From the NCBI GenBank assembly GCA_037447655.1, contig JBBHKE010002714.1, positions 27,058-91,057 of the forward strand: a DNA stretch of 64,000 nt, given 5' to 3'. Position numbers and translations under genes: made by a program. The notes under the pieces were generated by a model that did not search any database, was not told the DNA's origin, and was given only the letters and a program-made list of their open reading frames with translations. The stretch is from Zygnema cylindricum. Taxonomy: Eukaryota; Streptophyta; Zygnematophyceae; Zygnematales; Zygnemataceae. Positions 46,426-57,830 of this stretch are shown here, piece by piece. Position 1 is the first letter of the stretch. Each line of letters begins with the position of its first letter.

Positions 46426-47778
46426 TGCAAAAAACTTTGTTTTCTGATTTTTTTTTGTGAATATCTTTAACATTGTTGTAATTTTGTTTAAAGCACATAA
46501 TTTTTTGATTTCGACGGATTGTTCCAATTAATTGTGATTCCGCGTGTGTTCTCCAAAAAGAAAATGAATGTATGTTTTTTTTTTCATTTCTTAGTTATTT
46601 TATTAATTGCCTTCATTAAATCCCCATATCCACTATAATCAATAACTCCTAAATTTATGTGGTTCCAAACGGGTTGTAAGGTGTTTTCCCAGTAGTGTCG
46701 TTAATGTGTACTTTGTTTGAAAAGAATATTTGAAAAACATTTTTGCAAGAGTGACAGAGAGAATCCACTCTACTTTTTGTCCTTTATTCTCAGATACCGA
46801 TTTTTTCTATTGTTGTATATCTAGGCTCGATACTCTGTATGGAATTATGTAGTTTTCTTTCAATTTGCGACGCCAAACCCATTTCCTTTTTGAGCGTGAG
46901 ATTTAATTGACAGGTTGAAAAAAAAAATCGTGACTGGAAAAACAGCAAACCCTAAGCTGTACCTTTCCATACCGGAAATGGGCTCCTTTAGATCTTTGGA
47001 CCTGTCTTTTTACATACAGGAGATGAACGCCCATGATTTAAGGGTCTTACATTTTCAGGTCCACAAAAATGTAATTGTGCCTGTCAACATCGTAGGTTTT
47101 TTGGTGGCTTATGGGCATTGCATAGCTATCTGCGTGTTTGTATATGTGTTATGTTTACTATTTCAGTTTTGGTTTTGCTGTCCTTTTTTTTGTTTTTGGT
47201 CCCGAGTACTTAAGATGGTTTACCATCGCGTTTTCTTAGTGAAGTCCTCTATTCTATAATAGACGACCCTCTATTCTATATTGGCGAATGCTCAATTTCA
47301 GGGCGTTGAGGTACTGAACAGGCGGTACAGGTTTTGGGAGGTACAATGCTTATCGTTATTATCTTTTTTTTTTCACCGCAACTCTTCTCCGTTCACACTT
47401 GTCAGGTTACTAATCTTCAGTTGCGAAGCGAACGTTACGATCGGAGGTCTTTAAACTGGAATTGGACATGTGTGTCAGAGAAAAGGTGATTTAAGAGACG
47501 AGAAAAACATTAGCTCGAAGAACAGTACAGGATGATTATCTCTTATTTCGAATATAAAACGTGTCAAAATTTGTACTCCTTTTACAGAACATGGTGTAGG
47601 TCATCCTCACCGTTTAGACTGGATGCAGTTTGATAATACAATGTCTCTCTCTTACATTGTTCCTCACTCTCACCTCTATCTCACTCATTACTCAACGCTA
47701 ACTCCCTGATACAAAGCAGCTCATCCGCAGTTGCTTATATAGACAGGCTTCTACCTAAATTTGACCGGCTACCTAATT
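46426..47778. other. 3' flank and intergenic, no gene recognised
   Basis: AT-rich with T runs. An open frame at 46915-47259 and a splice-like 39-bp window at 47301-47340 were considered but nothing identifies them as genes. The 3' UTR of the release-factor-like gene presumably ends within the first few hundred bases. Confidence 0.45.
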
Positions 47779-49588
47779 CTTAGGGTACAGCCCCATGTAG
47801 TTAAGTTCGGGTTTTTTTCTGTCGTTTTCCTTTAAAACTTAGCGCCGTACTGCCTAAGTTGCGACCGTTCGAAGAAATCGCAAATATGTAGAGTACAATT
47901 TGCGTCAGACTCGAGCTTAGGATGTACAAAAATTTGTCGTCTTGTGTTTTTTTGACCCACTGTCACGTCATCTTCAAACTTATCATAAACTACATCGACA
48001 ATGTGTTTTAAGCGAAGTAAAACCGTGCACACAAATAGAAAAGAATATTCCCACGTGTGAATTTTTTTCAAAAGTTTTTGCAGGGGTCTCGATGCTGTTT
48101 CACGCAAAGTTAAAAAATCTGCGAAGGTGAAAAATCTGCCAAGTCATAGCGGCCGGACGGGAGAGGTTTACGCAAAGGTATGTCGTACACCCACGGCTGC
48201 AAGGCTGTACGTCTACGATGTCACGCAATGACATGCGACATGCCAAATCGTTTCAAAAATTACGATGCGTCTTGCGACGCTTCAAAAAGTTTCGAAAAAT
48301 ACGGTGCGGCAAGACAGATTGTACACGTTGACAGCCGTCAAGGGCGTTGTCGACTTATACAATCGTCACAAACTTAAGTAACAATTTCGAGTAAACCATA
48401 GAGGTACCAAGCGTTTTAAACGCACGCATGAAACGTCGAAAAAATAATGATATATGCGCACGGAACACATGCAATTTTTTTAAATGCGTTGACCGACTTT
48501 GACTTCATAATAAAATAGAAAATAAAAAGCTAATAAAAAGTACTACTACAACTTAGGGTATGTGCCCATGTATAAAAGTACTGATTTTTTAGTATATCTT
48601 CCGTCAAAACTTTTCCCGCGGCTTCCGCTGGCTTTGCATCCACGCTGGTGGAAGGCACATGGCCTCTACCACGTGTATCCACATAATCACGCGATCGTGG
48701 CGGATATCTATTTACCTTTCCGCGAGGCGCAATGCTATACGTTCAGGCTCCTAAAATTGAACTCTTTCAGGCCACTTGTTGCAAACTGAAAGGTTTTACC
48801 GACGGCGTATCCGATTCCGCATCCGACGGTCAAGGTTTACGCCCATAACCTTGGAGAATGAAATCGGTCATCCAGTAACTTAGTTTTTCTGACAGAAAAA
48901 ATAATTTGGTACGGCATTGAACGTCCGGCAGTAAATAACCACATTTTCAAATTGAAACCCTAAATATAACTTCACCCTAACTCAAAAAAAAAAATTGACG
49001 CTAATATTGGAACTGTTTAAACTAGCGTTAATTACTCTAATGCCGAATATTTTTAGGTAGCGTAATGTACGAAATGTGTCATTCCGTACTATAATTTCTC
49101 ATTATTTCGTACAGATGTTCAAAATAAGTGTTAGATAATTGCGTCGACCGGGAAGATTGAGTGCGTCGCCCAGAAAAGCGTACTCAGATTTGATTTCAAG
49201 TCATAAAGTCGAAGGAAAATAGCTGACCTATTCTCACATGTTCAGGCGTCGAATATGTGAACACGAAGTATCGCGGCTACCCTAAAAACATGGGAACGTG
49301 TTTCGATTCCTTAACTTTAACAGCGATTCACGGTGTACTTTTAACATTTTTTTTGATAATTCCGTACATTTTGTTCGTACAATAAATCCGTACACGAAAG
49401 CTACGAATTTTACGAAAATTTCAAAATCTTAAAAATTTAACGCATTTTCGTAAAAAAGTGAAAATCCGTACGTTTGGTACCTCTATGGAGTAAACACATA
49501 GAGACACCTGAAATCCGGATCCGCCGGATCCGCGCTAAAATACAAAGTAAGTTCGCTAAGTTACAACTACATGGGGCCGTACCCTTAG
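47779..49588. mobile_element. TIR element with CTWAGGGTAC ends, host of a nested hAT
   Basis: Left end CTTAGGGTACAGCCCCATG (47779) is inverted at the right end as the complement of CTAAGGGTACGGCCCCATG (ending 49588), continuing GTAGTT on both. Removing the nested hAT element leaves about 710 bp without coding capacity. A target duplication was not clear. The element at 56972-57700 has similar ends (CTAAGGGTAACATTCC) and size. Confidence 0.6.
48397..49487. mobile_element. Non-autonomous hAT-like element, 1091 bp
   Basis: Terminal inverted repeats CATAGAGGTACCAAGCG / CATAGAGGTACCAAACG, flanked by a perfect 8-bp duplication GAGTAAAC (48389-48396, 49488-49495). Eight-bp duplications and this CA-x-x-GAGG-type terminus are typical of hAT elements. 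No transposase frame. Its interior (48955-49337) holds sequence related to the element at 1605-2103, including CTCACATGTTCA and GCGATTCACGGTGTA. Confidence 0.82.
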
Positions 49589-49799
49589 ACGGCAGCCAGC
49601 TAAATCCCCTTGACCATGGCTAGAAATAGAAAGACACGGGAAAAAGACGGCACGCGTAATGCACGCGGAAAGCGTTGACGCGCTTTTCCTTCCGAAACGA
49701 AACGAAAGAGACAGAAACACAAGCGTGCGAGATACACGCACGAACATTTAACGAAACGAAACATTTAGACCGCACGAAATAATGAACAAACATTAGGAC

Positions 49800-50276
49800 C
49801 ATAGTTGTTCACGGCGTCTAGTGCGAACGATTTAATCGCGACGAATTATACGTAACAAACGCATTGAACCTTTTGAAAAAATCGTAAAAATCGTTAATGA
49901 ATTTTCGTCCGTACTATTCCGTACATGTAAACTAAAATAAATTTCACATATACCGCAGTTTGTACAATTTTCGTACATTTTCCGTATCTTTTCGTAATAT
50001 TCCGTACATTTTTGGTACAGTTCCGTACATTAACGTAAAAGTTCTGTTCAGTTTACCGGACAGAAAGTACTACGAAGTGCAAAGTATCTTTTCATCAAAT
50101 TTCGTACATTTACCGTACAAAACCGTACAGTTATCGTAAAATACCGTACAGTTTCCGTGAACGTTCAGTTTACCGGACAGAAAGTACATCGCGTTTTTTT
50201 CCGATTTATTCAAAAGTCACGAATTATACGTTTTAATCGGAAAAAAGGAAAAAATCGCGCGATTTGAACAACTATG
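49800..50276. mobile_element. hAT-like MITE, copy 1, 477 bp
   Basis: Perfect 12-bp terminal inverted repeat CATAGTTGTTCA and perfect 8-bp duplication ATTAGGAC (49792-49799, 50277-50284). Non-coding; interior is dense in CCGTACATT and CGTACA motifs. Second copy at 56397-56876. Confidence 0.88.
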
Positions 50277-50284
50277 ATTAGGAC

Positions 50285-52900
50285 CGACGCAACACGAATC
50301 GAAATGTGCGCAAGACCGATCGACAGGTAATCTACCATGTACTACGCCCAAGACCAACACAACTAGACCGCACAACACCAAAATACGTCATGCGAACCGA
50401 ACCGAACCGAACACTTCTGACGCGAACTCTAGACACGTGTCGGTTCGCCGTTCGCTGCCACCCCATAACAATCATTGTCCGACGAGCGAATCGAGACAAC
50501 ATACTCCACCCCGACTTTGGCCGATTCGCCGATTCGCGCAATAACTTAACAAATACAACCTCAAAGCAAATCAAAGAATCTGATATTGAAGCTACAGAAC
50601 ATATTACAGGACTATACTAGCACAAAACACTGCTACATACCCTAGAAACAAAAGAAAAATTGGGCACTCTGCTCAGAGCCTAAGACTATGCCACTATAAA
50701 GATCAAAATTACGAATAGCTTCTGTATGTACCGGGAGGCGAGGCAATAAGATTGAATAAGGGCGGAAGCTTGGGTACGCCGAGGGGCGACGGAGATAGGT
50801 TGGCGGTAGAAAGCCAACATGAGTGGTAGAGAAGAGTTGCTATTAGGAATCAATGTTTTCAGTGATTGGTAAATAAACTTTTTAATCATAGCCCACACAC
50901 TTGTTTTTCGGATAGTCTTGATGCTCGTGCGATGGCATTGAGGTGTAAGATAGAGAGTCCAAAAAAGCATAGGGATGGGATGTAAGTTCAGAGAGATGTG
51001 CGGTGTGAGATAAAGCTCAATAGGTGCATCGAGTTGTTGATGATTATAGAGTTGTTAATCCCTGAAGAAACCAGCTAGGCAGAGAGGAAACAGATACCGA
51101 GAATTGTCTAATTTTGTCTAAGAATTAATTGGAAGCTAGCTTGAATGTTGACAAAGCTAGTCCCCTATGCTTCGCAAGCACCATCATAAGGCTCTTGTTG
51201 CAATTGCAATATACGTGTTAGAATCTTTTTTCAACTGATGCCACCCTCATCACCTGAAATTTGCAGTTATGCTTATGTGGGTGTGACAAAGGTTGTCAGC
51301 ATAACAATCATATGGCCCTACACGGCGCTTAAAAAAAAAAATGTTGTTCTCATTAACATTTCAGCCTAATGACACTACGAGTACTGCAGCTACAGAAGAT
51401 ATGCGCACTGAAGGTTTGTAAGACTTATGTGAATCTTTCAACTCTTTTCGCAAATGACTTTTGACCGATTCTATTCTATTTTCTAGACCCTTAATTTGTA
51501 GTTTTACAATAAATGGTCCTTTTTTTGTGCTATCTAAACACCTGCAGCTGTAAAGTGCCTTAGTATTCTGAATAATTCCCCTCCTCAAGTAGTTTCTTGA
51601 ACCCATCTCTCACCGTGTAAATTCCGTTAATTTTCTTATCAGAATGTGACTGATCTTCTACCTTTAAGTCAAACTAATGTGTGGATAGAAAAAAGAAAAC
51701 AAATAACAAATTTCAATATTAAAAAGTCACGAAGTGTACTAGTACATTCGGACTTCACAAATGATACTGAAGTATAAAAGGTGATGTATGAAGAATCTTG
51801 AGTTTCAAGGGAACTTTTTAAGCCTCCCAAAGGTAGAGGAAGAAATTTATAAAGTCAAAATAAAAAACAGAGGATACCACCTGCGGCAACTGGAATTGCT
51901 GCTTTTATACTTTGTTTTCCAAAAAACTTAAAAAGAGTCAAGAGAGCCATTCAGGGAACTGTTTAATACCTGTGAGGCTTTACACTGAGCTTTCACTCTA
52001 CTGGAAGAAAGAATAAAAAGCACAACTTCAAATGACAGTGTGGATAAAAAAAACTTTAGAAATCACACACTGATTCTGAAGTGCTTCACATTTCCAAAGT
52101 TTTGCCTGTGATTCTTTTTTAACCTAACTCCCTGCGTACAACATATTCTCTCCCCTTAAAATGTTTAGATTTTACTACATTTCTCAATTCTAGGCTTTAA
52201 GCACACATTAACAAAGATAATATAACAGAACAGATGTAACCAGAAATTTCACATAATTTGCTCATTTTCCATTAGCATTTGACCAGCAAAATCTGATTGT
52301 AACTTCAATTCTGATGTAAGGACTTTGTATTTTGCTGCATTTTGAAGGCCTCAGTTCTTAAATTACAGGGATTAAAAGTATCAGCAACAGATGATAATAA
52401 GAAAGTGTTTTGGAGCACTTCAAGATGAAAAAACCATTTTAGGGTTACCAGAGCAGGAAGTGGAAACATAATCACAAGATATGGATATCAGGAAACATTT
52501 CACAAAGAAATGGGCATAAAAATCTTCAAGGAAATACTCAAAACAGGAGAAAACGAGAAAATGGGGTTACAAAATCATTAACATATATTTGGGAACACTT
52601 TCTACAATCTTCCCAAAAGGGGGAACAAAGCAAAAAACAGCTAATTTGAGGAAAACAAAAACAGCCTTAAATGGCCGTTATTACTCCAATTGAATAAGGG
52701 AACAAAAATAGTGAAAACAAAAAAATGGAACTGATAAAAAACGAGGAAAAAAAAAAGAATACTGCACACATGAAGGAGAACTAATTATCGGATACTAACA
52801 CTCGTCTTCTAGTATATTACAATCGGCTATATACTACAAAAAAATGCCACATTATGTCTAGTAGACCGAAAACTTTATCAATTCTCTTTCAAAAGAAAAG
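50285..52900. other. Intergenic, no gene recognised
   Basis: No recognisable coding sequence. A splice-like window at 51364-51414 (after TTTCAG, before GTTTGT) and short minus-strand frames around 50686-50970 and 51361-51606 have no identifiable product. 51700-52850 is AT-rich with frequent A-runs and would be the 3' flank of the minus-strand gene at 52928. Confidence 0.45.
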
Positions 52901-52927
52901 ATTTACAGAAAGGCCAAATTTGACGCC

Positions 52928-54829
52928 TCAAGAACCCTTAGGCCAGGCACATCTGGCGCCCATTGGGGGGGGAGAAGAGGGAGAGGGAGAGGGAGAGGGA
53001 GAAGCCTTGCTATTTGGCCAAGCACATCTGGGTCCCAAGGTAGGGGGTGAAACTGGAGGGAGAGGAGAAGGGACAGGAGAAAGAGAGAGAGAGGTCTTGG
53101 TATTTGGCCACGCACATCTGGGCCCCATAGACAAAGAGGGAGAGGGAGAGGGAGAGGAGGGAGAAGAAGGAGAAGCTTTGGGCCACGGACACCGTGCACC
53201 CATAGGTGTAGGAGGAGAGAAGGAATCTGAAGGGGGGAGAGGAGAAAAGGAAGAAAGTGAGGAAGCAGAAGAAGGAGAGGATTTACTGCTAGGCCAAGCA
53301 CATCTAGGTCCTAAGGACAGCTGTGAAAGGGGAGAGGGAGAGGGAGAGGATGAGCTAGAGAGAGAGGAAGCTTGAGGAGAAGGCCTGCTATTGGGCCAGG
53401 CACATCTTGCACCCATTGAAGGTGCAGAGACAGGAGCGGGAGCAGGAGAGGGAGAGGGAGAGGAAGCGAGAGACGAGACAGTTACACTTTTGCTGTTTGG
53501 CCAGGCACATCTTGCCCCCATAGGTTGGGAAGTGAGAGGCGTGGAGGGAGAGGTAGAGGGAGTAGAGGGAGAGATTTTGGTCTTCGGCCAGGAACATCTT
53601 GGGGAAGGAGAGAAAATTTCATTTGGGTTGGAAGTGAGATCCATGGCGGATGAGAGAGAGGGGGAGGGAGAAGGAGACGCCATTTTTGGGGAGCTTCTAG
53701 GCCAGGCACAATGGGGTCCAATAGGGGTAGAATTATTCAAATTGGAACTTATTTTTTCCTTCACAGAAACTCTCGGCCAAGCGCAATGGGGGGCACCGAC
53801 ATTTGCTTCGGAAGCGAATATTCGCTCCAAGGAGGCAATATCCGCGGGAGAGGGAGAGGGAAAAAGAGTAGAGGAAAGAGAGGGAGAGGGAGAGGGAGAG
53901 GGAGAGGGTGTAGGAGTGGGCGAGGGAGAGGGAGAGAGGGACACTGGAGAAGAGGGAGAAGTGCCACGTGGCCAGCTGCATCTCGGGTATTCTGCCGGTG
54001 GTGACATCACATGTGATGTCACTCTCGGCCATTTGCACCTGGGATAAGGGGACATTTCCGGATCTTCTTCCATCCAAGATCTGGTGACGTCAGCAGATCC
54101 AATCTCTGAATCGCTTTCCGATTCCAATTCCGATTCCGATTCATATCCCAATTCGCCATCCGAGACGGACGGAGACGAAACAAAATTGCTGACGTCAGCA
54201 ACAACCGAAGTAGCAGCAGCAGCAGCAGCAGAAGTTTCAGGAGCTTTCAGCAGAGAATCGTCTGATTGATCTTCATCCGCCTCCATGTCAGTTTCAGTTT
54301 CAGTTTCCGTTTTTTCCCTCGGGCGGCTGATGACAGGCCACTCTGGGAGAGAAACCCCTTGAGCAATCATGAGCATCCAATCCATGGGGGTGGGGGAAGG
54401 TCCATTTTGACCTAATCTGGGAGGAGAGAGAGAGGGTCTCCTCCTCTCCCACCGCAAATTCCGTTCCTTCTCCAACTCCTGGAGGGCGTGGAGAGGGAGA
54501 GGATCTGACTGTACGGAAGGTTCCAGGCGAGTGAGAGGAGAGAGAGGGAGAGGTTCCTGAGGAGGAGAAGCTTGGGTTGCGGCTGAAGAGGGAGAGGGAG
54601 ACGAGAGAGAGAGAGAATCAGAGGGATTCCTTTGAGAGTTTGGGGAAAATGGAGAATTCCGAAGCAGAGGGCGGGAGGCTCGGAGGAGAAATATTTTGGC
54701 TCGGCGTTGTTGTCGGCGAGTGAACGCCGCGAGCTGCTGGGATTGGTCGTCCACTGCAGCGCTCGCACGTGCGACGGATGGCGGAGAATGGTTGAGGGCA
54801 ATGTTCGTGCCCTGCAGCTGGAGAGCCAT
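52928..54829 (-). CDS. Ser/Pro-rich protein with twelve RC.WP repeats, 633 aa
   Basis: Intronless open frame; no family recognised. Residues 1-120 hold a basic region (FTRRQQRRAKIFLLRASRPL) and a Ser/Pro stretch; about 125-165 contain ELEKERNLRWERRR and MDWMLMIAQGVSLPEWPVI, which look like a conserved module; 170-250 are acidic (TETETDMEADEDQSDDS; ESESELESESDSE) with a poly-Ala run. From about residue 261 to the C-terminus there are twelve copies of [GSYA][AP][RH]C[ASKP]WP[RKNS] (starts about 261, 279, 344, 369, 408, 436, 471, 505, 543, 568, 598, 622), separated by Ser-Pro linkers of 10-60 residues. The Cys, Trp and Pro are invariant while linkers vary, arguing for selection on the motif. No signal peptide or membrane span. 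The last repeat sits three residues from the stop. The motif could bind a partner domain or a metal/redox ligand through Cys, but this is inference. The opposite-strand frames here are shadows. Confidence 0.75.
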   Translation of the reverse strand: MALQLQGTNIALNHSPPSVARASAAVDDQSQQLAAFTRRQQRRAKIFLLRASRPLLRNSPFSPNSQRNPSDSLSLSSPSPSSAATQASPPQEPLPLSPLTRLEPSVQSDPLPLHALQELEKERNLRWERRRPSLSPPRLGQNGPSPTPMDWMLMIAQGVSLPEWPVISRPREKTETETETDMEADEDQSDDSLLKAPETSAAAAAATSVVADVSNFVSSPSVSDGELGYESESELESESDSEIGSADVTRSWMEEDPEMSPYPRCKWPRVTSHVMSPPAEYPRCSWPRGTSPSSPVSLSPSPSPTPTPSPSPSPSPSLSSTLFPSPSPADIASLERIFASEANVGAPHCAWPRVSVKEKISSNLNNSTPIGPHCAWPRSSPKMASPSPSPSLSSAMDLTSNPNEIFSPSPRCSWPKTKISPSTPSTSPSTPLTSQPMGARCAWPNSKSVTVSSLASSPSPSPAPAPVSAPSMGARCAWPNSRPSPQASSLSSSSSPSPSPLSQLSLGPRCAWPSSKSSPSSASSLSSFSPLPPSDSFSPPTPMGARCPWPKASPSSPSSPSPSPSLSMGPRCAWPNTKTSLSLSPVPSPLPPVSPPTLGPRCAWPNSKASPSPSPSPSSPPPMGARCAWPKGS

Positions 54830-55129
54830 TTCTGAAGGAACTAGCGTCGGATGGCTTTCTTTTTAAAAACGGAGGGAAGCCTTAGGGTTTGCTACAAATG
54901 TGGGAGAAATAGGTTTTTTTTTAGGGGGAAGGGAGTATAGAGAGAGAAGACCTTTTTTTTTTTTTTAGAGTGCGCGATCGAGGTTTTGAAAGACGAAGTT
55001 TTCCGTTTTGTGATAATCGCGCGGAAAATATTGGAGCGGTTGAATGAGATAGGTTGAAGAATTTGGTTTGAAGGAGAAGCATTTAAGTTTGCGGGATATG
55101 AAGGTGGGCTCCCGAAAGGGCGGAGCCAA

Positions 55130-55285
55130 AGCGTGACGTGGCATGCCTGAAAGGACCAGGGGAAACGTTTTCCCCGCTGCCCGAGCTTGAAGGAACTGCT
55201 GATACACGTGGATATATGATTTTTGATTGGATGGAATTGGATATAAGGCTCTCCATAAAGTTGGAGAGTTTTCGCACGTGGCGAT
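55130..55285 (-). promoter_or_regulatory. G-box/ABRE sites upstream of the RC.WP gene
   Basis: About 300-450 bp upstream of the start: TGACGTGGCATG (55132), ACACGTGGATA (55204) and GCACGTGGCGAT (55275). ACGTG cores of this kind are bound by plant bZIP/bHLH factors. Spacing upstream of the ATG fits a proximal promoter. No clear TATA box was identified. Confidence 0.45.
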
Positions 55286-55289
55286 GGGA

Positions 55290-56388
55290 CCACGGGGGGG
55301 CGGAGTTGTGCGGCGCCGCCCTGGAGGATGAGTCAGAGCAATCAGATCTGATCTGGATAATGGATAACGTCATTAACTCCAGGGGCGTGCTACGTACGGA
55401 CAAGAAATTCTGCTAGATCCTCCTCCGGAGTCTTATGTATTGTGTTCGGTACAAATATTCTTAAAGGTACAAACACGGAACGGTCAAGTACAAACAGTGA
55501 ACGAGTTTTCGTACCACACCGTAGAATTCGCTTCATGACTTGTTTGACGGCATGACGTGGATTAATGCCATGTGGTCAACTTTCTTTGTCGCCACGTCAA
55601 GCTGCCCTGCTGCCCGGGAAGGGGAGTAGTCAGCAGCCGAGGTAACAGCCAAACAGGTGGTCCCAAAATAGGCAAATCCGTAGGTAAAATCTCGTGGCGA
55701 AACATTGATTCTGAATCTGATTCGCGGCGGACTTCCCCAAGCAGACAGAGATATGTGATGGAAAGTAACTGGTTTTGGTGGGCGGTTTTGGAGCGACCGT
55801 ACCTGCTGACAGGATATATGTACGAAGAATAAGAAGACGACAGAAAAGGATATGAATCTCGGAATCTAGAAAGAATGTGCCAATTGGAAACACGAAAAGG
55901 TGCCGAACGCGTAAGGTACGCTACGTGGATCATAGTTACAGGATATTCCTAGAGAGCCAATCATTTAAAACTCGCCACGTACATCTTGTGGTCCTATAAC
56001 TCGGTTGACAAGACCGTGGTGCACACAAACGAAGCCACAATCTATATTTTGGGGTGTCAAAGGAAGGAAAAGTGATGACCACGTAAATTTTACGAGCGGG
56101 CAGCCATCCTTGCTACAGTACAGTACTGTACTGTACTGTAATGTACCCTACTAAACTATGCGCATGCTGAAAAAGTGCCAGGAATGGTTGAAAATACAGG
56201 TAATGCGATAACAACTACTTTTTTGGCCTCAAAACTCTTTTAGCGAATGACCGCTCCAATTCGTAGTAGTCAATACGATTGTTGAAAAAAAATATCTTCT
56301 ATGTACAGTCTGTATCCACGTCAATGGATCATAGACCTCGTGTAGCTACGACAACGCGTATTTCAATGTACGAAAAAAATGGTAAGCT
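55290..56388. other. Intergenic, GTAC-rich
   Basis: No gene recognised. Contains GTACAAA repeats at about 55450, 55467 and 55487 and a perfect 22-bp palindrome of GTAC/AGTACT units at 56114-56135. Confidence 0.45.
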
Positions 56389-56396
56389 CTATATGC

Positions 56397-56876
56397 CAAA
56401 GTTGTTCACGGCGTTTAGTGCGAACGATTGAATCGCGACGAATTATACGTAACAAACGCATTGAACCTTTTGAAAAAATCGTAAAAATCGTTAATGAAAT
56501 TTCGTCCGTACTATTCCGTACATTTAAACAAAAGTAAATTTCACATATACCCCAATTTGTACATTTTCGTACATTTTCCGTAACTTTTCGTAAATTTCCG
56601 TACATTTTTGGTTCAATTCCGTACATTTCCGCAAATTTTCTATTCAGTTTACACGACAAAAAGTACTACGAAGTGCAACGTATCTTTTCGTCATATTCGG
56701 TACATTTACCGTACGCAACCGTACATCTATCGTAAAATACCGTACAGTTTCCGTAAATTAGCCATTCAGTTTACTGGACAGAAAGTACATCGCGATTTTT
56801 TGCGATTTTTTCAAAAGTCACAATTATACGTTTCAATCGCAAAAAAGAAAAAAATCGCGCGATTTGAACAACAAGG
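56397..56876. mobile_element. hAT-like MITE, copy 2, 480 bp
   Basis: Same family as 49800-50276: ends CAAAGTTGTTCACGG and, inverted, CCTTGTTGTTCA; perfect 8-bp duplication CTATATGC (56389-56396, 56877-56884). Interior with CCGTACATTT motifs. A 150-codon frame starting inside it is fortuitous. Confidence 0.87.
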
Positions 56877-56971
56877 CTATATGCTGTACATCAGTACTAT
56901 ACGCGTACTGTACGTTTTAATAAAATGTGACGGTATAGAGTCACTGGATAATTGCATATATTGTTTTTCAC

Positions 56972-57700
56972 CTAAGGGTAACATTCCACTAGGCGAAAAG
57001 TGGGGTTCGTTACTAGACGCCATACGTTTTCGTACAGCGCCGTACCGAGCCGTAACATAATTTTGTTTTTGTCAGACGAAACATCGTTACTATAAAGTTG
57101 TCGAAAGCTCCAATGATGTAGGCGTAATTCTTGACAGTCGGATGTTTCACTTTTTGAGATCCTCAAAGGAATCACACACATCATCCAGTTGGACACAACT
57201 CTCCTCGCGAGGAGAGTTGTGTCCAACTGGATGATTACCAGTCATTACCATTGGTACACGTGAAAAATGAAACAAATATCTACTTTGAACAAGGGATCAC
57301 AAACGTGCACTTCATACAGGCCATGTGTCACCTGCCACTCTGGTTGCAGGTCAGCCGAAACTATCCTCGCACGCTTCGTCTGACATCCACCGACATTCAA
57401 AGTCTGCCGCGACCGTCAAAGTTTGTTGCTTTTGTGCCATTGCGTTTCGAATTTGACTTCCATTTCAAAATCAAAATGTGGCTGAAACTTGGCCGATTCA
57501 TTAACTACCTCCGATCGTATAGATATTTGGTTCGACTTGCCGTTTGTAGATTTTAAGATTTTCAAAATCGAACTCACCTTATGTGGAGCCAATCATAATT
57601 GAGGAAGTTTCGTTCTTGGCCCGACAAAATGGGCGACTTCACTATCGCTTTAGTAGACTTGTCTATACATTTTGGGACGCTAATGGAATGTTACCCTAAG
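56972..57700. mobile_element. TIR element with CTAAGGGTAACATTCC ends
   Basis: Left CTAAGGGTAACATTCCACTA, right (inverted) CTTAGGGTAACATTCCATTA, 729 bp. Target duplication not clear. Contains the 56-bp perfect palindrome at 57180-57235. A related left end starts at 58331. Confidence 0.65.
57180..57235. repeat. Perfect 56-bp palindrome
   Basis: Each half is 28 bp with no spacer; centre CTCCTCG|CGAGGAG, outer part ATCATCCAGTTGG. As RNA or single-stranded DNA it would fold into an uninterrupted 28-bp hairpin. Confidence 0.97.
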
Positions 57701-57830
57701 AAATAATGTTTTTAGACCGACTTCCTACGGGATACGTATCAGGTAAAACAGGTACCGATGTGCCTATAGAATGTTTAAAACATTTACGACGAAGTAGCCG
57801 ATACACATCATTGTTTGAATGTGCATATGG

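Noticed and set aside
46915-47259. 114-residue plus-strand frame with a hydrophobic stretch
   Set aside because: No recognisable family; T-rich sequence gives Phe/Leu/Val runs by composition.
51364-51414. Possible plus-strand exon between TTTCAG and GTTTGT
   Set aside because: Fifty bases of unknown peptide without neighbours in the same gene model.
53391-54047. 218-residue plus-strand frame opposite the RC.WP gene
   Set aside because: Shadow frame: GQAHLAP-type repeats are the reverse complement of the CAWP codons. The minus frame is three times longer and has non-repetitive N-terminal modules.
56608-57060. 150-residue frame
   Set aside because: Starts within a hAT-like MITE and crosses into another TIR element; no coding features.
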